A program made the translations under genes and the position numbers. Below the pieces are notes generated by a model. That model had not been told where the DNA came from. It was given only the letters and a program-made list of their open reading frames with translations, and made no database searches. A stretch of DNA of 64,000 nt from contig WEDG01004997.1 of assembly GCA_017591395.1 (NCBI GenBank), positions 1-64,000 on the forward strand, written 5' to 3'. Position 1 is the first letter of the stretch; every line of letters begins with the position of its first letter. Shown piece by piece: positions 10,871-23,157 of the stretch. Origin of the DNA: Schistocephalus solidus (Eukaryota; Platyhelminthes; Cestoda; Diphyllobothriidea; Diphyllobothriidae).

Positions 10871-13557
10871 CGAAGAGATAAAAAAATAAAAGATCTACCC
10901 ACAGGCAAGCAGACCTGAAACCAACAAATATGCCTGAATTTCCAAGTATTGTGCGCTTTGTGAGTCAGACCGGTGGGTGGAGGGGGTTGGGCGAGACGAA
11001 AGAGGTCAGAGGGCAAGAGAGGCAGTTGTGCTTCCTTGGCAGAGCTTGCCTCACGTCCAACAAAGATGCACCAGGAAGACTTGAAAATCCAGTCAAAATA
11101 TGCGTGAAGATGAAAATAAGTCACCGCGATCAGGAACTCTGGGGAAGGCAGCATACACAGTGGGGGCGGAGGGGAGAGGGGGAGGCAGTAGGGCCCTTCA
11201 GTGAAATGACGAGCTCAAGGGGAACGGAGCGAAGACTCGGTTTTTGGTTCGCACCCTAACCGGGTTCGGTGATAAGAAGACGAGTAATAAAACCTTCAAT
11301 AACACGGTCCCCTTTTGTTTCTTATGGCGAACCAACTGAAGATGAAAGATACCGAGCTGTGAGGATCTTACTTAAGGCTTTTTCGCTGTTTGCGCTAGCG
11401 AACTCTCCTATATGTAGAGGCTTTGGTTTCGTCCGTGTGAGATGAAGTTGTAAGATCTACCCCATCGGTCCTGGACATCGCCGATAGTAAAGATGCTGAT
11501 CATCCATTGCACCAAAGTGGCAGGGAGGCAAGATGAAGGATCCGTTCAGTGGAATTGGAAGCCTAGAGTGGGCGAAAAAAATGTGGTTGAAAGCAGAATT
11601 CGAAGGCAATCGTCGTTAAACTGAGGAAATGAGGCAGAAAGTGTAGGTTTAGAGGCCCCTTCCAAACATAGGTGCCTGCATGGCTTTTACTTGTCAAACT
11701 TATTTTGAACACCGCTGTTGTCCAGAGAAGGGTTTACTCTGGAGAATTTAGTTGTTATATGCCAGCACAAGAAACGATTAAAAGTATACTTTGTTACAGC
11801 TGATGCTTCTGCCAAAAATCCCAGAATAAAAGAAGTAAGATAATGCGCTCGAATGATCGCTCTCAGAAACTCAGAAGATTATCGGCAAAATTCCATAAAT
11901 GCGATTCAGTTGTAGTACTAGTTAGCTGAAAGATTCTGCTTTTTTTACACTTCCAGAATAGCGCATATTATCCACGGCGAAGTGGCAATACAGTCGCTTC
12001 TGACCTTCTCGCTAACATCATGTCATTTAGTATATGTACTACTGCAAAAACTACTTAACATCGTCAGTGATGACCAAGCACAGCTGCTACGAGAGGAGAG
12101 TCAACTGTTATTTTATTCTTCCTTAATGACCTCTTACCAATGTTTGCTTGATATCCTGCATTCGAGCAACTGTTTAAGGTTTCTTGACTTCATACTTGTC
12201 ATGTCTAAAATAAGGTTTAACCATCTGCATTGTTTTGCTTAGCATTCTAGCACCTTACTGGGTTCTGAGCCGAATTAGGGATCGAAAACAAGCCCACTAG
12301 CCAAGCATTCCCAAACATCTAGCTGGTTGAATTAGTTGGCGAAAACCATAGTCTGCACTCTTTGATCCACAGGCGCAGTGGTCTGCTTCAGATAAGCTGA
12401 TTGACTGGGGCAAGGAACGAACTTTTTTAAATAATTTGGCTGAATATTCACAAATGAAGTCAAAAGCATTTGGAATTTAAACTCCCGCAAATAGAGTGAG
12501 CTAACCTTTAATTCTTCACAAACAAAGTCCTAAGATGCCATCCATTTGTGGCCTAGCTGGATATGATTTCTGGAGTTGTGCCCCACTGTTATTTTGGGTT
12601 CAGTCTTTTCAGTAAAACGTCTTACTCAGTGAGTGCTTCGAGTTAACCTTTTGTGGTTATTGACAGGCTGCGTTCACGACGCATTCACTTCAGAATTCCT
12701 CGGGCAGCAACAAAACTACCATTGATAGCCAGGTGTTGCATTTTTATTGGCTTTCTTCTGTGCTGCCATGCAACTCGTTTCGGAAAAATACCTCTAATGT
12801 TTGGGTTGGAGGATTTACGATAATTGCTTAGGACCGAGTACCGATCAACAACCGATCGCACATTACAAGGTCGCCTTAAAATGTCATTCACAGTTCTAAC
12901 ATGCGACAAAAACTAATTATTGGAAAATTTGTCAGTTAAAAAATGATATTTTGCTCGTAACAGATGATCAGGACTACAAATGCGTATGGTGGACACAGGG
13001 ACAGGTGTATGAGTGACGAAGCAGTTTGCTTTGAGGTTGAGTTGCGTGACATCCACCTTGCATTACTTATCCCGTAACCACCAGTTTTCATCGAAAAGAC
13101 GTGGGCAAGATCGCAAGATGCAACCCAGCTCATGGAACAAAGGATACAGTAGCATGTTATACGGGACTGGTGGCATTAGATCTTTTATGGGTGGGGCCAA
13201 ATGAAGCAAAGGAGAGCACCCACCGAGTCCTAACCCTATCGAGTTTTTCAGTCAGGATTAGTATTAGTTGCTGGCTTAACGTGGTTGCATATTAGTTGCC
13301 CGCAGCCTGTGAGATCCGGTTGCCTTACCTTATGTCGACCACTATGCCTGATATCAGCCCTAGATGACCTGAACCACTATTTTACGGATCCTTGACGAGA
13401 GCAGGAGTGAGGCCGGCTCTACGTGATCTTTCTTTACCTCAGTAAAACGTATGCATTTGAAAAAAAACATTTTCGTCCTCATAGTCGACGTCTGGAAAGT
13501 TGCAATTAGACCTGAAAATTCGGGCCTCCTATGCGTGACCCTACGAACTGGGCAACA

Positions 13558-13603
13558 AATGCTAACCCTAATGATCAAAATGGATCGATTTAGGGTTAGC
13601 ATT
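13558..13603. repeat. Inverted repeat built on the telomere-type motif
   Basis: Perfect 14-bp arms, AATGCTAACCCTAA (13558-13571) and TTAGGGTTAGCATT (13590-13603), around an 18-base spacer. Confidence 0.7.
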
Positions 13604-16231
13604 GCATGTAACGTGGTCGCGTATCACACGATGACGTATACTCTGTTCGCTGAGCTGGCGTGCATATTGCGAGCTTGCCGACACGGTTTCAGCACAACAT
13701 CCCTCTCCACATGGACCACACATGTACCAACTCCTGTAAACTTAGGAACCAGGCTTCAAAAATAGGCATCTCGCAACCCTAATCAGAAATGGCTGCGTAA
13801 AAGCCCCAATTAGATGGGGTCTTTGCAGTCGAATCCCGAGTCTTAAGCAGGGCCAATGTACCCAGGCAATTGGCAGCATCTTGACGTTTACCGATCGCAT
13901 CAATTTAAGGCCTACGTTGAGAGTTTATATTGAAACACGCAGGCGATATGCCTAATTTATTATTTCTCATCTCATCCACCAGATTTAAAGGGCAGGCTTG
14001 ATTCCAACTTGTTAGAATAAGGACTCGTGTTCAGTGGCTGAGGTGGCACTAAGCCGCCGTCCCTTGGGCGTCACAACCGGACCCAGCAATTTCAGCTCGT
14101 CGAAAAAAATATGAAAGTTAAATAAAGAACACCGGACTCACTCAACCTCCGTAAAAGCAGTGATACCGTCGAGTAGGGCTTCACAGCGGGTATCGCCTTC
14201 GGGACAAGCACAAGAACAGTCATCTGCAGTGAATTCTACTAGTTGAAGCGGTGGTACGCACAGCCTGGCACTGCATCTACAAAAAAGGAAGAAACGTCTG
14301 AGTAAACGTGTAAATAGTTGGTGAAAATATAATGATATAGTTCAGCGCTTATGGTTGAATGATGTGGAGAGAGAGAGAGTTTTGGTATTTCGAAAGGGAA
14401 AGCATAAATTATTTAAAAATGTGTCCTTGCATTTAACTGGTCAGGAAACTGTGCAGCGATGAAAGGCGTATGGATAGATGAGTGCATAGTCAAGTCGTAT
14501 GAAAAGCGCCAGTACTAAAATTGAGACATGCGTTGACTAGGATGTTCTATCAAAGGGCAGGTTATTCGCTCTTCAATCACGTCAATTCACTAGAGGGTTT
14601 TGCCTTAACCTCTTTTTTTCATTTGATACGTCTTCTCAGCTCTAGCTTACCATAATAGAATATCCGCCATATGTCCTTGTTTCACGCAGAAAACGCGATA
14701 ATAGTGCCCTGGAATAATTCATAAAATAGATCCACCATCACGTATGCTTTAGAACACTGACATGTTTAAGCATCCTAAAACAGCGATCGAAGTTCTCTCT
14801 GAAGCATCTGCAGTACGACACTCCTCTGGCCTCCATATTTATTTTTGTTTGAACAACGGCGTAGGCTTCCTTTTACCGGGTCTCAAGACGAGCGAAACTT
14901 AACCAGTCTTAAGTAATTTTGACGCAGATTTAAACTAGCAGAAATAGGCATCACTGTAGCAAATTCATGGACATTTGTATAAATGGAAAACATGGGTCAA
15001 TATTGGGAGTGACATTGGCTACTGCAATTTGTATATCTCAGACCAGCCCTCTTGCTCTAACCTCATCTTCCAGCTGAACACTTACACCGTTCGGCTTGCC
15101 TAATGGTTCGTTTTGCCCCCTCATTTAAAGGATTTATCTGAGCGGCGTACCAATGCGTCCACATTCCCCATGGTTAGTTTTTACGGTTTTCATGATTTTG
15201 TAAAAAACATAAGGACGATAGGTTCACCCGATAGATTTAGGATAAAACTAGATATCTCTGGAAAACGTCAGGTCAGAACATTAGAAAACCTATTCACGCT
15301 GAAAAATGTTTCTGAATTTTTGCACATTGACAAGTGTGGATTATTTACCTGAAATACTGTGGGAAACTTGTTCATGCTCCGCACCAAATGGTTTGTTTTC
15401 GAACTGCGAGCATTTCGGATATGCTTGAAAGCAAGTGCCTACTTTTTACTGTAAGAAGCCACGTGAACTATTTTTGGCTATGATGACATCGTTCTTTTAA
15501 GTTTCTTACATATAACAGCACTTCAGGGATTCCGCTTCTAGTAGATGAAATCCAAGAAATGGTTCTGGTTCAATATCCTAACATTACTGCACGTGAATTC
15601 TTGAAATTATTACAGGCTTGAAAATTAATCGATCATGCTTAACAAAAAAGATAAGATTTTTCTATTTAAAACGATCATTTCAAAATATTTATGATCTGCC
15701 TAGCTTTTCTGTCGATGACAGCGCAATAACTTAGCGCGTTTAGAGGGAGGCCGAAAACAGACCACCAGCAAATTGTTTAACTTTAATAGCAAATTGTAAA
15801 AAGAAGGCCCCAAAAACTGATATTCACTCAGATATCTGTAAAAACCGCAACATTTGGTTTTCTAACCAAATTTAGAGGCAAGTTCCTTTTGGTAATTAGT
15901 AGCGCGCACTTCAAAAGCTCCGTTCAGCGAAAGGTGCAAAATTTTCGTAGGTATATTTCGGATCAGTTAGCACAGTTAATAATGGCAAATAATTAAAAAC
16001 AGAATCTTGAACACACGTATTTAAACAAAAAAGTTCCTAATAAAATCAGACAATAATTTATTTTATCACATGCCTAATGTCCAACCTTAATAATAACGTT
16101 CAATAAACAAAATTCCCTTAAAACAGCTAATAAACATCGTTCGCAGATTAATGAAACACTACATTAAATGAATTTTGGCAAAGCCTGGTAAACAGTATTT
16201 TATGGTCAGGACCAAGAAAACCTTACTTGCT

Positions 16232-16470
16232 GAATTTTCGCCGATCGGTTACAGGACTCACTCTTCCCGTTATACCTTGGAGCTCACTCTCGAGCCCCAC
16301 AAGCAGCCGCACAGCGGCAAGCATCATAGGCGGATGAAAATTGCCGACACAGACAACGGACAATAGAATGGCCATTCCGTCATATCCAACCCCAGCTGGT
16401 GAAAAACCCGAGCCTCGGATGCGAGACCTGTTGAGTAAAATTCCAACACTTTCTATCCCGCTGAGTCCTA
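16232..16470 (-). mobile_element. tRNA-Lys-like hammerhead SINE, copy 4
   Basis: Minus-sense: tail with GATCGGTTACAGGACTCACT and GAGCTCACTCTCGAGCCCCA, head (rc) at 16421-16469. The ribozyme part is mostly deleted. Forms an inverted pair with copy 5. Confidence 0.65.
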
Positions 16471-16705
16471 AGGCAGAACGGAGCGAGTGAATCTTGCAAG
16501 CGATTTTTGAATGTCCATCAATGAATGTCAATATTTCCGGCCTAAACCGGCAATCCAGCGAGCCCGTGGCTAGGTGGGTTAGAGCGTTGAACCTCTAATC
16601 AACAGGTTGCCGGTTCGAGGCTTGAGTGGTGCACCATCTGGGATTGGGTATGGCAACATGATGACGTTTCATGAGCCTCAAATGGTCCTTTGAGTCTCCT
16701 TTGTC
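16471..16705 (+). mobile_element. tRNA-Lys-like hammerhead SINE, copy 5
   Basis: Plus-sense. It begins with tail sequence and a CGGCCTAAACCGGCAAT spacer, followed by a well-preserved tRNA-like head with A box (GTGGCTAGGTGGGTTAGAGC) and B box (CCGGTTCGAGGC) at 16560-16622. The hammerhead box ATGATGA and CAAA are mutated. Tail-before-head order suggests that it derives from a tandem or circular unit. Confidence 0.7.
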
Positions 16706-17414
16706 TTTATCAGCAATGTACATTTAAACAACGAAATATTAACAGCAGCAACCATAGTTATATTAGGCAGGAGTTTTAGCTTCTCAGTTAATCTCCTCGC
16801 CCAGAAGTCAGAGTGGGGCCCCCTTTTCGCAATTATCAGAAAAATCATATAACTTCCCCTCTGACGCAATGGCAACAGTACCTACGTTCTAAACAGAACA
16901 TTTGAAAATCAATTGAAATTCACTTTAAAACCTATGCACTATAAATGTATATTGTTATTTATTGGAGTGGATTATAGGCAAAAAAATTTCAAATACTTAG
17001 CAATCACTAAAAAATCATTTAAGTACTGTTGCAAAAAGATGTGAATTATTTTATTAAACCATTGAAATTTGCTCAATCTAGAGGACACAAATACTCCTAA
17101 TAGTAATATTTTTAAGGAACTCTGGCAGTAACTGACATGTAAATGCGCTTGTCATGCGTATTAGCTCCATAGAAGTAAAAGCAAAGGCCAGAAGATCCTG
17201 AAGTTAAATGAAAGATAAAATCGTGCAAACTAAATATTTTGGCTTGTACATTAACAGGCAACACCGGTGAGCATAGTGTTCTTGTGCAGAGGACTTTAAG
17301 TGTAAGTATAAAACGGCATTTTTATTAACTCAAGTACCAAACAATTAGAGTAGAGGTCATTTTATTGGTTTGATAGGTAATCTGATCCAAGTATGATTAA
17401 ACTTAGTGTTCTTT

Positions 17415-17490
17415 TTGAGGCTCAGCTGGCCAGAGCGGTAGCTTTTCATAAGCCTTGCTCTTTGATTTCATGGGCTTCACTTGCACCAAG
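17415..17490 (+). mobile_element. Possible tRNA-like SINE head
   Basis: A-box-like GGCTCAGCTGGCCAGAGCGG (17419-17438) with no good B box downstream. A degraded tRNA-derived insertion is the likeliest reading. Confidence 0.25.
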
Positions 17491-18573
17491 TTCACCAAGT
17501 TTTGCCAACTAAGACCAAAGGACAACATTCTCTATTAAATTACGTCTTTCTTTTTAGGTTTCAAATGCTTTTCAAGTCCTGAAGAAGTTTGAACTCAGCC
17601 TGCCTTTACACGTATGTTGTTTCAAAACTACAAGCTGTACACACCTTGACTAGGGAAAATAACATATTTGTATACGCTATGAGAAAGGCGTTACATAGCG
17701 CTCATTATATTTTGCAAAGTACGTGAACTACGGCAGCAATAATAAATATCTACCTTACTGGTTTCGCAGGAAAGCTCACATCCTGACGTGACTGAAATAT
17801 CTTTATGTTATGCTATACGCAAATTCATAACACAACCCTACTTAAATAGTCTTTTCAAATCGAATAAAAACATTTCAGAATTTCGGCTGCTATTTCTGGA
17901 GATAGCCCATTGGCTGCATATTTGAAAAACGCTGACCATAGATTCGTGATTTTTTACAAATACAGTGAAACGATCGATCATGAGATTTAGAGAACTAGTA
18001 CATGTGCCTTAACTCACCGGGAACGGCATCCACATTCGAGATGTTCTGTAAGTGCTATCAATTCAGTTGACACCTTGCCGGTAGTTGTATTCTTAAAAGA
18101 AGCAAGAAGACCCAAAAGGAATTTCTCAGAGGTGGCAAACAAAATCCACATCAGCCAGGGATAGTAGTATAAAGAGAAATCGGTTGGTATTGAAGTGCTC
18201 TAATTGTGAAATTTAAATGGCGGTTAATATAACCTGTTTGCAAATTTCCATCAACCAGGCGGAGGAGATGTTGGCTTTAAATCGCTTACCACTTAAAAGT
18301 TCCTTTGCTAGTTCATTGCCTTTTAAATAAAGCGTTGGACACGTCCAAATGAGACCGCATAAGCATGATTTTTTTCAAAACTTAACCTCTGGCACTTTGT
18401 ACTATTATGTAATGTCTCACTTAGACTGGCCGATAAATCTTCACAAAGGAAAACAAATATATTGGGAAATGCCGTCAAACGAAAAATACTGTGTCGTTTT
18501 CCCTTAAACTAAGTGGACAAAAATCTGCGTCTTTCATTGATAATTATCTTCTCCAACTTTGTCACTCTCCCAC

Positions 18574-18780
18574 TCACTCTCGGAAACCATCCTTCTTTGA
18601 ATCTTCTCCGATGACCATGTTGGTAGCTGCGCAAATAAAGTAAGCATCACGATCCTCTTTATAATTATGCCACAACTTAACTGCTCTCGCGAACAAGGAG
18701 AAGCCAAACAATATGTAGGGGTCAGAAAGACTGCATAGAAATCCGCTAAATCTGCGACGGTCAGTAAGGGCCTGGACACC
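18574..18780 (-). CDS. Possible terminal exon downstream of exon 4 (weak)
   Basis: A frame open to a TGA at about 18574 ends in DAYFICAATNMVIGEDS and FRE. Several AG acceptors could start it: one in phase 0 after CCAGCCAG near 18790, and one after a good pyrimidine tract ending GAGAGCAG near 18683. It lies only about 130 bases below the exon 4 donor on the same strand. It lacks the C-x-C expected for the end of a PDGF/VEGF domain, so it may belong to no gene. The boundaries are guesses. Confidence 0.2.
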   Translation of the reverse strand, partial: GVQALTDRRRFSGFLCSLSDPYILFGFSLFARAVKLWHNYKEDRDAYFICAATNMVIGEDSKKDGFRE

Positions 18781-18915
18781 TGGCTGGCTGTAACTTTGTC
18801 CGATGCTCCAGACGTCCAAACCAATTGCAATTTACAGAAAGTTGCTCACGCTTGGACAACCGATGTAGTGCTGTGGTGCGAAACCCTGCGGGAGAATGAA
18901 GACAAATGCACTTAC

Positions 18916-19334
18916 CACCAGAGCCACTGAATGCATTTTGAGGGCCACCTTCGTGGGTAGACACTCCTCGCCCGGTGTAGGGCAACTGCAGGATCCGACG
19001 TTCTCGTAGCCGTACACTTCCGTTTCCGCATAACCACCCTCTGGGTGGCCGCAGGAGGGACCGAGTGGTGTGGCTCGCTGGTGTTGTTCGGCCGAGAAGG
19101 CATAGGCGCTGGAGCTGGAGTAGTAGAGGGCTCGCTGAGCATAAGACAAGCGCGTGGAATGGGTAGGATTATTGCAGCGTTTTACGTAAACTCCCGGGGG
19201 AAGGAAGAGCGTGGCCTTCTCCCGTTCCATGCCGAGGAGGGACTGCGTGCAGAGGGTTCGGTTCTGTGGCGAGCAGGCATGCTTTACAAATTCCCGGTAC
19301 TCAAAGTAGGCATTTCGAAGTTCAGAATCTGAAT
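18916..19334 (-). CDS. Exon 4: divergent PDGF/VEGF-like cystine-knot domain
   Basis: Begins after a good acceptor (tract ending AATGCAG, plus 19335 onward) and ends at a GTAAGT donor (plus 18910-18915) in phase 0. The 139 whole codons contain ACSPQNRTL, then LPPGVYVKRC, then SCSC and EECLPTKV. These follow the order of the PDGF/VEGF family: first Cys with Pro, P-[PS]-C-V-x3-R-C, the C-x-C-C block and C-x-P-T. Two features depart from the family: Gly stands where the second signature Cys is expected (PPGV for PPCV), and about 60 residues with a YSSSSAY-type tract are inserted between the R-C and C-x-C blocks. The final C-x-C must lie in a later exon. The exon is secure; the family assignment is moderate, and another cysteine-knot group is possible. 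Confidence 0.7.
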
Positions 19335-19769
19335 CTGCATTAACACAAAGAAACCAGTTACTGTTACTCGTATGTGCGCAAAACTTCAGAGGCCTTCTCG
19401 TTTTCTGTTTGGTAATCCGTACCAAGACGTCATAAAAAAGAAAACATTAATACCTGCGAAGTTAAAATCGGAAAGTTTCCTTGGAATTTTCCTTTCATTT
19501 GAGAAATCTTATTATTTGTTCATTAGAAATCACCAAACTGTTGATCATTCATCAAAAATGAGCATCCTAATGAAACCAGTACATGCTGCATTAATCATCT
19601 CAACAAAATTAGCCTAGTTTTTCACAAATTTAGACTACCTCAGGCCCCAAAAGTGCAACTGAGTGACAAAGGTGGTTCCATAAAGACCGGTAGGACCAGA
19701 AGTAATATGTAGTTTGACTGCCTCCTGTCTCTCTAACCAGCACTATCTCTTAAAAACATAAGCCATATT

Positions 19770-20040
19770 TTACCAGACACGACAGTTCGGCTGTAAATTC
19801 TGATGAGGTCCACCGTGTGCTCCACAACATGGTAGTGCAGGGCCGGTGACTTGCGTGTGGATTAATTTTAAGTGATAGGATACTTGCACTGCATCTACCG
19901 CACTCTCTCTTCCCTCACCGACCTGTGACCAATGTCGAGCCAAAATCAAGAAGACTGTAGGCGGGGTCGAGCGTAAGTGGCTGGCCTGACTTGAACCTAC
20001 ACATACGCGTGGCACCACGCCCTCCCCCCGCATGCTCGGT
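19770..20040 (-). mobile_element. SINE family 2, copy 2
   Basis: Minus-sense copy (GGACCTCATCAGAATTTAC at its end and GGCCGGTGACTTGCG rc within). It lies just upstream of exon 4 of the PDGF/VEGF-like gene, inside intron 3. Confidence 0.6.
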
Positions 20041-21239
20041 GTTTGTTATGAAGTGCGACCCGATCAGTATACCGGTCAGTAGATGCTGTATTATTTATAG
20101 AAATTATGCATTAAATAAAGCGACAATATCATAATAGCAGTTTACTGTGTAGTTAACGCTACTAGGTAGACGTAGCTTAATCTCCCACTGGAGAGACCTG
20201 ATTGTTGCAGAGCATTTAGGCGTCTGGGGATATTGATTTTGCAAACAGCACACACTGACGTACACAGAAAATAATTCGATCAACTATAAAAATTAAGTTT
20301 GCTCAACACCAAAACGCTTGGTAAAATGTTTTTTGTTTACTAGTTTGACTCGTTTCCTCTTTTACGAAAGAGAAGTCAATGAATCGCTAAGGTGCAAATG
20401 CCGTTCCCCCGGACCTCTGGTGGGATACAGGTGTAACTACTCCCGTACCATAGGTTGCCTTGGGCTACCTATAACTGTGTCTCAACTTTAACCCTAAAAT
20501 TTTAGTCCTAAGCATTATACCTTACCTTTTTAACCTTAAACCCACCAATACCTAGCCAACCATTCCTGTAATACAGGGTACTAATATCATGTCCTACCGG
20601 ACCCCTTATTCGCCACTGCCAACTTGTATGCGTTCCTGCGAGTGAGCTACATTGGTCGAAAGAGTCGGCGTTTGCATGAAAGACTAAAACAACATATGCC
20701 GATGTGGCTAGGGAAGCGCAGTCAAAACATGGTAGGCATGCGAATCTGGTAGGCACTGGCAACGCCAGGGAAACATTTTAGGGAATTAATTCGAACGGTG
20801 CCATCTGCCCTCAGCGGAAATGAAACACTCGAACGTCTTGCGTGCATAGAAAACCTTCCTACAAGCTCTGTGTGTACCAGGACCGAAAACCAAATAACTC
20901 GACGCCAAAATGCAGACCGTGGGGGAATAAAAGTTGGAATTCGTCATCGATGCGCGTTAGTTGGTTCCTTTTCCCCGCTAGGTACCACTTGTTTACACGC
21001 CTAGTTACGTGCAGGCAGCTGACATTGTAGCCTGAAGTATTTGACTGGCTGTCGCTGTTTGATCTGATTTTCCTGATGAAAAAAAAACAACTGGCTGGCA
21101 TTGTGACTAGGGCCTGGGAATAGGAATCGAGAGTATGGTCAACAGCTGACTGCATTTTCCTCACTATAACAAACTGGCGTGCTTGAAGCTATCAAAGTGC
21201 ACTAAAAAACGTGGCTTTGATGGTTTGACAAGTGACTAG

Positions 21240-21612
21240 GTAACTCAGACATCCCAGTCAGTCCAATGCATATTGGTGTGGAGTGGCCGACTAGTGGACT
21301 GAAAGTCAGGCTGCAATGGCTCCTCCTTAGTACGGCCTTGATAGCACTCCCAATCCGTGGGAAGCGAGCAGTGTGCGGCAGCACGCCTAGTGGTGTCCCC
21401 GGCCGCGCCATCCACCTGCGCCCTCTCCCCTAGGTCTTCTGGACTTGCTCATGATACCGTGGCCACGTGGGGCGGGGGAGACACTACGGTAAATGCAGCG
21501 TTTTTCTGCTACGACTGTAGTCTAATTCATGCACAAGTCACCGTCCCTACGCCGCCATGCTATGGTACACATGATGTGCCTCGTGGAACTCAACGGTTGA
21601 ACTGCTATTTTA
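21240..21612 (+). mobile_element. SINE family 2, copy 3
   Basis: The best-preserved plus copy, within intron 3. A-box-like TGGCCGACTAGTGGAC at about 21282, GGCTCCTCCTTAGTACGG, then CAAGTCACCGTCCCTACGCC near the end. The frame across it is not a gene. Confidence 0.6.
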
Positions 21613-22021
21613 TCCAATTATGGATCAAAATGCAAACATACTGTGTAGGTGTATTTGATGACGAGAACTTTGTAAAAACGTACACAACCGGTCCTCTCCC
21701 TGATTAAATTAGCAACAGGAAACCACATTTAAGTATCTAGAGCGGGCAAGAAAGCTAACGGTGGGAGCTCAATTGGGTGCCTCTACAAATGCAAAATCAA
21801 ATGGATATTCGGGTTCTTGAAATAAAGGCAAAACTTGCTATCCTGGAACATGAGGATTTGTTTATCCCAAAGTACGCACGTCTTAGTTAATTTGGTCTGC
21901 ACCAGTTAGAAGAAAAGTATAAAAAGGTTTTTGTAGAGTGGCAGAGCTGACCACGTGCAGAAGATTTATATCACAAAATTCACTGCCACGAACAGCAAAC
22001 AATAAAGAAGTTGGTCTAATG

Positions 22022-22075
22022 AATGTCCTCAGCACCACCACCACTACTATCATATTATTATTATTATTTTTTCCT
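22022..22075. repeat. CAC/ATT trinucleotide-rich tract
   Basis: CACCACCACCACTACTATC followed by ATT units, inside intron 3 of the PDGF/VEGF-like gene. Confidence 0.8.
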
Positions 22076-22436
22076 TGATAGTTTTCGTCTCTCAACGAAT
22101 GTGGCCGATTAACGCTAGTTTTCTGGCGTTAAACATGACCCTGGCGTTGTGAGCACATTTATTTAGACAGGAAGATTTCCACTAGGCATAAGGATCGCTG
22201 ATGGCGAGTAACTGTGCCTTCTTTACACTAATTACCTAAAGTCTTGAAAATACTTGTCAAGGGGGAAACCGTGTTATACAAAAGTAAATATCAGAGGAAA
22301 TTGATAAAGAATTTGTTTCTGATTCAAAAGTATGCATACTTAGAAGAGAGTTAATACCTTTCGTGAAATAATTAAAAAAATACACTGTACCTTGGCATGC
22401 TGTATTCAACCACTTATGACTAAAAACGAAACTTAC

Positions 22437-23157
22437 GGGATTGCGCTTCTGTGGTCTGCACATTCTCGTAGTTTTTATAGTCCTGTTCATGATTAGGATC
22501 ATCATCATCTGGTGACAGTTCCAACCAATTCTCCTCCATCCCCACACCTTCTTCGTTGGCATTTCCCAGCAATTTCTGGTCTGAAAGTTCAACACTCCGT
22601 CGGCGCTTCTGACTGGTCGCACCCACCACCGGTTTTGGCCGTGCTCTACTGCTAGTAGCTACCAGCGGTAGATGAGCACTGACCAAGCTGGACTTCAGCA
22701 CAGCACCACCCTGCGGGAGATTAATGATGGGACGCCTAGGCAGGCCCTTCTTTATCTGTCCGTGACTGCGGCTGCGGTTTCTTGAGCTGTCCTCGTTTTC
22801 TTTGTCCGCCTTAGTCACCGGGTCACTGGCCCCCTCACGCGGCAGTTGGGGGCCTCCAGAAGAGTCCGCTTAAATTCCTCATAGCTAGTCACTTGCTGCA
22901 CGGCAATGGCCTCGCTCTTTAGCAACACTTTAGAGAAGATATCCTGTGGACCAGCTCTACCGCCAGCACCACTTTTCGCCGACTGGAGGCGTCTCCCTTG
23001 GACCCGTTGAATTTGTCTGAGCCTTTCCTTCCGTCGATTGTGCCGCAGGCTTTGGCGAAAGAGGTGCCATTGGTTGACGATAAATTGTATCTATTTTTGG
23101 CAAAGACAATGCGGTGGGTGTTATAAAGTCCAGTTTAGCGCTTTGGATTAACCTACG
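22437..23157 (-). CDS. Exon 3 of the same putative precursor (pro-region, basic cleavage site, start of mature chain), with two frameshifts
   Basis: 721 bases from an acceptor (TAG at plus 23158-23160) to a strong GTAAGT donor (plus 22431-22436), leaving phase 1. The reading frame at the start equals that at the end, but the middle part (about 22850-22975) is open only in the next frame. The shifts are best placed in a T4 run (22973-22976) and a G5 run (22848-22852). With both allowed for, about 240 codons are read without a stop. The C-terminal half has a polybasic QKRRRS site followed by an acidic segment (four consecutive Asp). The last codon is split and completed in phase by exon 4, which supports the join. 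Confidence 0.7.

Larger units (their letters stand above)
10450..16230. other. Intergenic stretch
   Basis: Contains a GC-richer patch at 10.7-11.25 kb and the 13.56-kb inverted repeat. Frames at 12.0, 12.7 and 13.5 kb have no recognisable domain or splice support. If the PDGF/VEGF-like gene extends further, its last exon could be hidden here. Confidence 0.35.

Noticed and set aside
13451..13765. 104-codon frame
   Set aside because: It runs through the telomere-type inverted repeat and shows no domain.
16558..16625. Functional tRNA gene
   Set aside because: A and B boxes are present, but acceptor-stem pairing is lacking and the sequence continues into the SINE body.
19795..19830. CTGATGA near 19.80 kb as a hammerhead
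   Set aside because: It belongs to SINE family 2 and has no GAAA or stem II in register.
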